Shown here piece after piece: positions 50,047-60,300 of a stretch of 64,000 nucleotides of DNA. The stretch comes from Undaria pinnatifida (taxonomy: Eukaryota > Sar > Phaeophyceae > Laminariales > Alariaceae). Within the stretch, counting starts at the first letter, position 1. Each line of letters begins with the position of its first letter. A model generated the notes under the pieces. The model made no database searches and was not told the DNA's origin. It worked only from the letters and a program-made list of their open reading frames with translations. The DNA is taken from NCBI GenBank assembly GCA_012845835.1, contig JABAKD010000016.1, forward strand, positions 12,165,007 through 12,229,006, given 5' to 3'. A program made the position numbers and the translations under genes.

Positions 50047-53000
50047 GTGAGAGCGTGAAATAGTGGAGAGGGCGGGGAAGGGTGGGGGCGGGGCGGGGTT
50101 GAGCTGCGGTTTGTGTGTTTTGAGTTTGGATGGACGGCGCAAGTGGGGCTGTTGTGGTCTCCGGTAGAAGCGTTCGTTTTGGAAGGAAAGTCCGTAACCC
50201 CGTTCGAAGTGCTTGTCTGGTGGTGGACTAAGGCTCGCACACTCCTGTATACCAACAGCTATAGTAGTGTCCAGTTTGACGTTGTGGCTCTCCACTACTG
50301 CCACTGTTGCACCTTGCGACCACTGCTGCTTCGTCAACCCAATCGACCTACGTATTGAGAAAAGTGACACAGAACGCTCGCCCCGATGTACCTGCGCTTC
50401 GCACGTTTCCCCCTCCATCCTCACGCAGCTTCCCATGGCTCGGGCGACCTCTCTGTCTTTCTCTCCCACCGACAGCGCAACCTTTGCGCTTGCTTGTTGG
50501 GATGGTGCAGTCGTTGTCTTCACGCCGACCTCCACTGCCACCGCCGCCACCTCCACCCCCCCCTTTCCCGACGGAATAAGCCCAAGTCTCATCGAAACCC
50601 TCCCCGATCGGCGAGGGAGCGGCGATAATACGAGCCGCATTGACAGCCGCGCGTGGAAGCCAGTCTGGCGGGAGAAACCCGCGCCGGTTAAGGCAGGGGG
50701 TGGAAAGGGCGGGAGTTTAGAAGATCAGGATGGCGCTTTCTTGTGCTGGTGTAGGAGACCTGGCTCCAACGCTGTTGCCGACCTTGCCGTCTCGGCCTAC
50801 GGTGTAACGGCCAACGCTTGCAGCGGTAGCGAACATCGCGACCACGCTCCACCGGGCTTGCAAGGAGTTACAGGGAGTGGGGATGGCCTGCACGGGTCCG
50901 ACGGCTGTGCGCAGAAGGGGCCGGGGTTTGAACTGTTTGCTGCGGGCCTCGGAGAGAGGCTGGGGGGGATGCTGGCAGGATCGCGCCCATCCGGCGTGAC
51001 GGAGCACACCGCAGAGAGGTACTTGATTCACGGGCTGGCGGCGGGTCCGAAGTTTGTCGCGCTTTATGACTCTGACCTTTGTTTGCACGTCGTATCGCTC
51101 GCTGCGATTCTCAGCGCTGGGAGCGTTTTACCGCCTCCCTCGTGTCGAAACCCCGCAGCGGAGGCGGTGGCCAGGGAGTCGGTGCAAGAGGCGCCGCATC
51201 TGACGGGGGACGCCACGCAAACTCAGTCTGACGCAGCGGCGACGGAAGATGGACCACCACCTACTGCCAAGGTGATGCTGGTCAGTAATGACCACGGCTT
51301 GGCCGTGGCCGACGTGGTTAGACATCGTGAGCCCGGAGGGCATGGTTTTGACGGCAGTTGTTTGGCTGAGGGGGGCTTGAAACTGTCAGTTACCTGGCGA
51401 AACCCCACCACGGGGGAGGAAACCGCCGACGATGGCAAGTGTGCCGGGAAAGCGGGCGGAAGCGATACGCGGATGCCGTTTTTACCCGCTCAGCTCGCAA
51501 GCGATGCGGTAGACGATGAACTGTGTGGGGTGTTCTGCGCAGACGTTAGATGGGGGCGCTTGGCCCTCTTTACGAGGTACACGGTGCTGGTTTATACGCG
51601 CCTAAGTCAAGAAATTGAAGCCGCCGGAAAGGCTCCGGAGGCGGAGGCGGAGAGTTTAAGCGCTCCGAGTTTGGCGGGAGGGTGGAGAGCGTACGCGGGT
51701 TACCCGATTGTGCACGGAGTGCTCCTTGGAGGTGAGCGGTGGGTTCTTTTTGGCTCTGATTCGCGGCTGCGATCGGCGGATGGACGGGGCCGGCCGGCGA
51801 TGTCGCTCGTTTTAGGAAATCGCAACTCAGCAGAGATTGTGGACGGAAGGTTTGTTTTTACTTTAAGGAGAGGGTGCTGCTGGGGCCCGCATGTCGTGTG
51901 TATGACTACAGTAACGTGGCGTTGTCATTGGGTTTTCAGCTGCAACGTAGCAAGTGGCTTTTCTTGTGTTGCGCGTCACTGCCATTGGTGTGTTGTATCT
52001 TGCGCGTAGGTAAAGAAAAAACGGTGCCAAGCCTGCCGAGAGAGTTGAAAGTGATTGTAGAAGGAGCGCATGAACTGCTTGGCAGGTAAACACGCCCAAC
52101 TCCTTGCTATACCGTCATCTGCCAACGTACTTTTACTGCGTACGAATCGGTTGAAAAAGCTTCGCCATCGGTGGTAACGGTTGGCTTCACGTCACACGTC
52201 AGATATTGATGCTATACTTACTTTTGTGAAATGGGCCTTGTCTTCGCGTGTGGCGGTTGTTTTTTCAACTCCCCTTTCATTTCCGTATCCCCGCTACCGC
52301 GACGCCTGTTCTGCCTACGAAACCTTACATAGGAGCTTCGACGGCGGCACCTCGATCGCGGCACCTCCCCAACGCACCGCCAGACATGGACGGGCTCCAT
52401 CTCGTGACGGTCTTGGCGACCGACGGAGATGGCCCCGGCCCAGTCGTGACAGTCCGGTCCCTTCGTGACCGAACGTTGACTTGTCGGCGAGCTCTTAATA
52501 CTACGGCGAGCGATGGTAAGGAGGCGGGTGTCGCAGCAAACAGGGTGAAAGTGTATGCGTCTCCTGGGTACGCTGGCTCGGGAGTGTTCGTGGTGGCGGC
52601 CGGGGGGGGCGAGGGAGAGTGCGCCATCATTTGGCGGGCTGCGTTCGACGAAGGTAATTTTCTGTTCTCTTCTTTTTTGAGGTTGTTGAATGTCGGACTG
52701 CCAAGTGTTTGTGCAGAGCGGAACGGTCGCGGCGCTTCCTTGAACATTGTACCGGTTGCTATTGCCAATAGTTGGAAGCATAAAATTGCGATGGATTGAG
52801 TGTGTTGTCTGTCGACGTCTTTCGACTACCTGGTTCGTTGTTACGGCGATGATGCAAGCCCTCCTTCGTGCTCCGGGTAGGGCGTCGCGACACGTGGTGG
52901 AGGGTGGCGGGGGTAGTAAAAGGTGACTCGCGAATTATTTCGTTCCGCCTTTGAATGCAGCACCAAAATTTCACGGGGAATGTTGTACCTGTGCTCTTCC

Positions 53001-56000
53001 GTCACGACATCGCTCCCTCATTCGCTCTCTCGTTGCTTTGTCGTTGTTTGATTTTTTGTTCGCGCATGAACGTCGATGGCAGCAACCTTTGAATTGAAAC
53101 TGGCGCCTCCAAGGGTGATCACGTCGTCTCCCTGGCCCGAGCCGGAGACACTAAGACTGGCAGGAGTGGCGGGCCCCAATTGCGAGCTTATATTGTTTAA
53201 GGTGCCTGCCAAACCGCCTTTAGCATCGCACCCTTTTTTTCCGGGAAAACATGCTTGTCATTGGTGTAGCGTTTTTTTTTTCCGTGGAAAAGGGTTAAAA
53301 GAATGGGAGGCACGTATCGACGGCCGACGGCAGGGTACTGCCAAATACCTACTTGGTATGTATCGGAGCACGCTTTTGTGTGTCGACGGGTTCGCACGCT
53401 CTTTGGGACCCGCAGGGCTTGATGTTGAAACGTCAAGCCGCGACACAATGTTACACGGAGATTAAAACGCCTCGGAAGGTGATGTGAATGTTGACACACT
53501 AACCCTTACCCTGTTACTGGGTCAAGACCAGACTCTAAATCCAATAAGTATGTTGTCCCCCAAAGCGTGGACACAATGTTAAAAGGTAAGCTTTCAATCT
53601 CTTCACACCCTAAAGGATTGAAGACAGCGTTTTTTTTTATAACGATAGCGCGAGCGAAAACAAAACATTTGTTTTGGAAAATGAAGGATGGCCGTGACCC
53701 GAGCTCAAACGTAGCTAGAAAGCCATGCACACTGCGCGCTGTATTTCATCTAGAATTTTTTGCCGTGTTCGTTTGCGTCTTGATCTGTTTTTTGTTTTTC
53801 GTTTTTTTTCCTTCTCCGTTGCCGATCCTCAACGGTTCGCCCGTGCACGCCGGCCGCACGCAGGAGGTGAGCGATTCGCGCACGGACGGGAGCGCTGGCG
53901 ATCAGAACGTTCGATGGTGGATCACGTGGCCCGGTGAGTATGATCTGCTTTCGGGACACTGCCGATTGAGCTTCTAGCGGCCCGTAAGCACCGCTGTCGC
54001 TGCTGCTGTTGTCTCTGGCGCTAGCTGGTGGCTTATACCCAGCGCTACACCCGGAGTCGCGCCTAGCTTTAGTTTTTGTACCTAGCGTTAGCCTCAACGT
54101 TGGTTCCAGGTCGGGGACGGTAGACACCAGGTAGGCGTGTTTTCGAACGGCGTAGGTGAGGATCACTTTTATGTTTTTTATATTTTGCGGCCAACTGGTT
54201 AACCCTCTTATCACTGCAAACATGATACCATGCTTATGCCACGTATCCCCCCCCCCCCCCTAAAGAACGTTGGTGGAGTTCTAAAGGAGTTAAGGCAGTG
54301 GGTTGTGATGCCGTCATCCGCGGGTTCATGTTCCGTCATTCACAGTTTTCTGGAAGCGTTGCACAAAATATGGCGCCGAGAGGTGGGTGGCCACCCCGGT
54401 CCGGTCTGAAGCGCGCACGGAAGTTTGGAGTGGCACACCGGATGCGATACCGCGAAACCAGTGGTAGGAAAATGCAGTACGACGCGCGCTATCTTCATAT
54501 TTGCGACGCGATTCAGCATTCTACCGATAGCGGTTAATGCCGATGTTTTGTATGGACCACTCTAGCCAGGAGTATAGCCCCCGTTTGATACCCTACCCTC
54601 ATCGGAGTACAAACGGGTATTATATTATCGGCCAGAGCGGTATATGTACATCTTGTTTGCTTCAGGTTTATTTTTGCCTTCCAGCAAAGTGAGGCATAAT
54701 CTTCCGCCGATCATTGATAAACTGCTGTATAATATAGGTACAGACCAAGTGTACGTGCGTGAGTACACACGAAGCAATACAACAACAAAAGCGTGGTATC
54801 GACTCCACGAATTCCGACCGCCTGCTTACTTGAACTTAGTCGACGAAAAGCGCGGTGTGTGTTCTGCTGACCCTTTTCGGCCCCTCGAGGGTCCTACCGC
54901 CCTGTCTCGCTGACGCGTTCCATGCCCCCGACCTCGCTGGCGTTCCACCTGTTTTTCGTCGGCGTTTACCCCCGCGGGTCCACGTTAATATGCCAGAACT
55001 TGATATATGGAAGTACGTCGAAGCGCCTGTCCTACTGGGGGACGAAGAACTGGGCGTGGCTGACTTCGTCAAGATTTTTCAGTTGGAGGTGGAGGAGATG
55101 ATGGTCTCGCGTCCGGCTGCTGGTACCACTGATCCTCTTCACGGCGGTCGTACTAGTAACGACATCGGAGGCTGTAAGGCGTAGTCCCGCCGGAGACCTA
55201 GGCATTTTTTGGGGGGCGGATATTTTGGCGATAAGGTTTTAATCCCGCCAGAGGCTTGTGCTGTTGTGTGGGGGGGTATTTTCACGCGCTATAGGTGCGC
55301 TTTTGTTCTTGGTCCGAGCTCCACGATTTTGATTCTCCAACGGTTGGTGAGGGCGTGCAGTTTGCATTGGACCATCCATACCCATTTTATTTGTTTGTTG
55401 CGTTTTAGACTTACAGGAATGGATAGGGCTGGTCTGTATTCGAAGCTTTCCCAAAAGGAGCAGGGCCAGGTGTTTTTCGCGATTTATGTGGCCAACGCGG
55501 GTAAAGGTATTCTCTGACTGTAAATAATGCATGCTGGTGTAAGGTTGCACCCAGTGCGAAGGTTTCCCAAGGGCTACCATTAGTATTTAATACCACTGCG
55601 TTTGTTATTCTAGAATATTATGCTAGCAGCAGCATCGACGGTAAACAACCGCTGAAAAAATATGTCACAGAAAAACTGGACGAGAGGGCTGGTCGATCGT
55701 GGATCGTTTTATGTTCATTTTTCGTCGAGTCTTTCTGTCTTGCGTATACTCTTCACGCAAGTGACTTCCTGACGGAAGAGTTCATTTGTCCCAGCAACCC
55801 CGCCAACTTGGAGCCGCGAGAAGACTCGGGCCACACGCAATGCGCGCGGGCGCTATCTCCAGATCGTTCCCTGGGGGATCGGGTCGACTCGAGCCCTACT
55901 TTTTTTTAATCCTCCCGCGTCATATTTATCGTGCATACCTGGCAGGCCGAATCTATTGGCCCATAGAGGGAGGGAAAACCCGGTTGCTGCTCTGTGAGGC

Positions 56001-56067
56001 GCCGAGCACAAAGGTGATCGTACTTCGTATGTATGCTTACAGCAATAGAAAGCGCCATTGCTTATAG
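48928..56067 (+). CDS. Large WD40-like beta-propeller protein, multi-exon; may be two adjacent genes
   Basis: Exons with consistent phases: 48928-50046, 50429-51731, 51816-51849, 51873-51946, 52010-52085. A second consistent chain follows: an exon ending 52653 (frame of ATG 52386), 53083-53201, 53864-53933, 54997-55122, 55417-55500, 55946-56013. WD40-like blades are visible, for example SPNSSLMAAAAMTGHVRIWH (about residue 295) and SFSPTDSATFALACWDGAVV (about 383), with acidic and Gly/Ala-rich linkers between. The first chain can end in frame at TAA 52087-52089 (HELLGR-stop), so the second chain may be a separate gene starting at ATG 52386; phases do not join directly across this gap. Read-through after 56013 reaches a stop at 56065-56067, but a further exon is possible. 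I do not recognise the family; a WD40 scaffold role is only suggested by the blades. Confidence 0.68.
50429..51731 (+). CDS. WD40-like gene, exon 2
   Basis: Acceptor cacgcag, phase 0; 1303 nt ending in phase 1 at the donor GTGAGC after HGVLLG. It starts with LPMARATSLSFSPTDSATFA, a WD40 blade, then holds a long low-complexity loop and strands such as PKFVALYDSDLCLHVVSLAA and RWGRLALFTRYTVLVYT. The ORF continues past the donor, but the next exons restore propeller-like sequence only if this donor is used. Confidence 0.72.
51850..51872 (+). other. Apparent 23-nt intron or frame-breaking insertion
   Basis: The microexon 51816-51849 ends ...AEIVDGR in phase 2, and the next plausible coding (VLLGPACRVYDYSNVALSLG) needs exactly one base from position 51873. 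The interval starts GT and ends AG but is only 23 nt. It could be an ultra-short intron, a frameshift in the assembly, or a sign that this gene is decaying. The neighbouring introns are also short (84 and 63 nt). Confidence 0.4.
52386..53201 (+). CDS. Second coding block of the WD40-like region (possible separate gene start)
   Basis: ATG 52386 opens MDGLHLVTVLATDGDGPGPV and later AGSGVFVVAAGGGEGECAII, beta-rich and propeller-like, to the donor GTAATT after 52653. The next exon 53083-53201 (acceptor gatggcag) joins in phase to give AAFDEATFELKLAPPRVITS, then SPWPEPETLRLAGVAGPN. Phase agreement and the conserved-looking Pro/Trp motif support real coding. Whether it starts here or continues the upstream exons is unresolved. 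Confidence 0.6.
53517..53592. repeat. R2-like remnant in an intron of the WD40-like region
   Basis: gactctaaatccaataagta tgttgtcccccaaag and gttaaaagg keep R2 order weakly. Confidence 0.35.
53864..56013 (+). CDS. Downstream exons of the WD40-like region
   Basis: Exons 53864-53933 (EVSDSRTDGSAGDQNVRWWI TWP), 54997-55122 (LDIWKYVEAPVLLGDEELGV ADFVKIFQLE...), 55417-55500 (MDRAGLYSKLSQKEQGQVFF AIYVANA) and 55946-56013 (RIYWPIEGGKTRLLLCEAPS TK) join in matching phases with GT-AG borders. The acidic LLGDEELGVADF and aromatic WWITWPELDIW patterns look like folded protein rather than intron. No family recognised. Confidence 0.6.
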
Positions 56068-56454
56068 TTTTCAGTAGAGCTTGGGGTCAAGACTTTTGAT
56101 TTTTTGGCTTATGTTTTTCGCGAAACATTCAAGAAAATATTTTGTTTCTGAATTTAATACTCTGTGTCGGGCAAACGCTGCCTCACGCAATAAGTTGAGC
56201 CTGGCGAAAAAAAGAGTGGTGTTGCATACTAACACTGCTTTGACTAGGGTCAGAGCGAGATACCGACCAACCAGGAGGGGTGTAAACGTTCAATCCTCCT
56301 GGGATGAAACGTGGACTTTTTTTTCTTTCAGCCGTTCGTTCATCCTACAGTACGTAGGGATTCGCCCGGCAAATTGGTACAGCAGTACCAGGTGCTACGT
56401 TCTACAACGACGGTTAAAATATCGGCGCTGATGTAGGTGCAAAATCTCACAAGG

Positions 56455-56723
56455 AACCCTTTCTTACAAATCGACAGGCAGGCCGAAAGCGCGAGAGCGT
56501 GATTTGGCAAAATTCGAGGAAAATCCACCAGTATAAAAAGCTGAAAATTGGGAATGCCGAACCCTGTGCGCGGTAAAAATAAAAGCAATTGCCGGGAGGG
56601 AAGAGGGTGAAGAAACCTGTTACCACAGCTTATCCAGAAGATCGCTGCCCAGGGCAAAACCCCTCGAGAATTGTGAGCTGGAGAGTAGTTAAAGGTGATC
56701 ATTTTACAAGAAAAAAAAAAAAA
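56455..56723 (+). mobile_element. SINE-like element, copy D, 5'-truncated with poly-A tail
   Basis: gccgaaagcgcgagagcgtg, agtataaaaagctgaaaatt gggaatgccgaa, accacagcttatccagaaga tcgctg, gctggagagtag, then a 13-A tail at 56711-56723. Lies between the WD40-like region and the next gene. Confidence 0.8.
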
Positions 56724-57315
56724 TGTGCACAGCCCGAACGAACACTAGTCTATACGCATTGTGGGGAGAGAAGGTTGGGTGCCAGGTAATTGGCTGGAAA
56801 GAGAGAAAGAAGGACCAATTGCTTTTATTAATCAAAGACAGAGAACGGAACGAAAATGATAATAAACAGAAAGCGCCTTCCAGGCAAATATCACAATCAA
56901 TGGGACAGATCTATGATATCAACGGGCGCGTTGTTTTTTTTTCGTTTGATCTCGGGGGCGCAAGCCATCGAATAATAGGACACTGCTGTATTCTCCACGT
57001 CTCTGTCCCCTCTCCTCGACCTGAACCGGTTTGGCCAGAACACGAGCATGGGAAACGGAGGGTGTACGCGCAAGTATCGTATGATATAATGAATAGGCGC
57101 CAATGAATATTATGATATAATGGCCGCGCAGGGAGTTCAAGAGTCAAGATCCTTGCTTTCTTGCTCTGGCGCGAAACGTAACAAACACAACGACCACGCC
57201 ACGATCACATGAACACATGGAACACCAGCCAGCCAGCGTTTTCGCAAGTTCCCCAGGCAGCCAAAGCCCACAGAAGGCGTAAAGCCTGCGTGTCCACAGT
57301 CACACCCACGCCACC

Positions 57316-60300
57316 ATGTCCTCCCGCGTGGGATATCCCGGCACCCGAGGCCAGTCTGGTGGTGTGAGGAGCAGCAGCGGTAACAGCAGCAGCAGCAGCA
57401 GCAAGATGAGCCGGGAGGGCAGTAAGGAGATACCACTCGATCCCATGAAGGCTTCAGAACCTAAGCCTACCAAGTTGGACCCAACTTTGTTGAGCAGTGC
57501 AATCAGCTCGGGCATGCCAACGTTTCTGCTGACCAAAGGGGTGAGAGCGCTGTACGGGACGAGGGGAGGGCTCGTCATAAAACAGAGAAGAACACATGGC
57601 ATCGTCGATCGTCTATCGTTGTAATTGCGCCGCATTTTTTTATCTTCAACTAACTGTGTAGTCTAGACTAATTGCGCCGCACCTTTCGCTGTCCTCCTCG
57701 AATCGATCCATTGAGTGTCTACGAAGGGGCGTAGCTTGAGAGGCCGAAACCGCGTGAAGCGGGTGAAGATTAAGAGATACAGCAGTACACTGATCCACGC
57801 TTCCATGCCAGCGCGCTTGTCACCCATACGGTATACGAATGCGATCTCGTTCTTGTTCTCTCGACTCTTGACAGTAACCTCAATCCCTTTTTCATGTACT
57901 ACAGCAGTTGTACCGGGTGTTCATCGTACCTGGTGCACCGCACTACAGCAACAGCTGTAGCATTTTTTATTAATAGTAACACAGCAGTATTTTGTACTTC
58001 GTACAAGGTTCCCCTCCGGAGGGCTGTGGAGCAAGAAGCTGATGAATTTCATTTATAATTGAGAGGAAAGAGCGTAGAAATAAAAAATGCATAGAGCGCT
58101 CATCCGCTCGGAATATGGCTTCGGTGTAACAGCAGTATTGGCGGTATAGACGATGGCGGCAGCAGCATCGCGTGTGCGTGCGAAAACACAGTCACAAGCA
58201 AAGAGTCTCGATTTTTTTAATGAAAATGATCGTCCGACGCCACGCGGCAAAATGGATGTACACAACAACAGCTGCGGTTAATTTAGTAAACGAGAGAGCA
58301 GTACAACAACAGCAGGCGTAAAACAGCAGTGCTCAGTACACCACAGCAGCGGCGGTGGGTCTATACGTGCACCTCGTACTATAGTCTAGTCTATATATAC
58401 ATGCGTGTGACAAAAATAATCAAAACGCCTTAGCAAGCACTCGAGTGTCCCTGCGATGAAAAAAAACGGAATTTCCTATTTTTCCATCCGATTTGAAAAG
58501 TCTAGATTCATTCCGGCCTCCTTTCGGTTGTGTTTGCGAGATACGCGCACACAAACGGAAATATATATATATTTCCATCCGATTTGAAAAGTCTAGATTC
58601 ATTCCGGCATCCGTTCGGTTGTGTTTGCGAGATACGTGCACACCAAAACACAACAACAGCAAAAATGAAAACATCCTGTACAAAATCCACAGAGACGATT
58701 CGATGCACGCCGTGTAAGTAAACCTCTAAAACTATTAATAGAGCACAGTATGGAAAACCTTAAATTTTGTGTAAGAATGCACGCACGGCATAACTGAGCA
58801 CAACCACGGACACATCGTGCTTTGGGGACACGCGCATTAGATCGTGAGAACAGCAGCAGCAACAACACAGCAGCAGCAGCAGCAGCGGCGATGAGGACAG
58901 AGGCAGCGATGGCCCAGCAAGGAATTGCGGCACAGCAGCAGCAGTAGTACCTACAGCAGCATCTCGCAGGAGAACACACACACTGGCTCGGCGAGGTGTA
59001 CGATCACCATCAACACCATAGACAACCGTTTTCAAGGACAGGCAGACACCAACAGCAACAGCAGCAGCAACAGCACAGCAGCCGCCTCTGCAGCAGCAGA
59101 AGCAACAGAAGCACAGCAGCAATAACAGCGGCGGCGCGGCGGGGCTGGCAGTCGGTGACAGTGTTGTGGTATAGCGGCGGTGTCAACACCGACTATGATA
59201 CGACAACTTAAAATCCGCTAACGTTTTGAGCAACAACTGCTGCTGAGAGAACGCGAAGGGCGGCAGCTGAAACCGTTGCAGTCTATAGTCCAAAAAAAAG
59301 GAAAGGCCCACTAGCAGTTTGAAAGTTTGCACAGGACAAAAAGGCGAAAGGCGTTAACGGCCACGACAGAGAAATCGGTAATTGTGTTTGCTGCAGGGGT
59401 ATTCTACATGTACAGAGCGGCGTTCATAAAGAATGGATTAGTGGACTTTACTACGTACGGACGTGCTTTTTGTTATCCTTGTTTCCCTTGGACACCCCAA
59501 ACACACGCACTCGTCCCACTCTTGCCCTACAACAACGACAGGTTCCGATTATCGACCGTCGAAATAAGAGATTCGTCTCGGCACGAGCGCTCGCGCGAGT
59601 TCAAAGGAAGAAGGTGCCCCCCCAATGCCTCGACTATCCCCCGGATAGACCTCTGTGCCTCCGCGGACACACGCCTTCAATGGTCGGACCTTCTGGCGCG
59701 AGAGAGGAGCCGAAGAAGTCGGTGAGGGGGCCGCGAGGGGCAATCGATGTGCCTACAGGGGCATTTGCAAAGTCTGGGGTGCTTGGAGGACTGAGCGTTA
59801 GCCCCTGGGTGGTCCAGGAGGAAGCGGAGCGAGCACGACGTGCGGAGTCGCATACAGCCGCCATTTCAAAGGTTGGGCAGAGTTTTGTTTTTCGAGATCG
59901 ATCGTGATTTGATGCCGTGGGTGCAATAATGGTTTAGTTCCGTAGTTGGGGCGATGGTTGTTTGTTGGTGTTCGTCGAGAAGGGAAAGGGTGCGGTTTCA
60001 CGTCGTTGTTCTTCAAAAGTTCTTGTCGCGCTTTTGAATGCGTTATAATTACCGAAATTCTTGTCGCGCTTTCAAGTTGCATTATAATTTCCGACCGCTC
60101 TTCGTGGGACGCCCCTCAGCCACCAAAGAAGGAATGCTATCAATAGCGCTCCACTCCAACCTGTCATGTCCGTCGTTATTTTAAATCCCGGTCCATTTTC
60201 TCGAAACGCAGACAACACCCAGGGGGCTACACGGTTGTCAATGGCGTGATCGATAAACAAACACGAAAACCAACCACGAATCGAGTTCGATGTGAACATA

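Noticed and set aside
49686-50640. Long minus-strand ORFs opposite the WD40-like exons
   Set aside because: They are antisense shadows of GC-rich coding exons.
58599-59125. Cys/Leu- or Ser/Gln-rich ORFs
   Set aside because: They derive from the CAG-rich tract in an intron.
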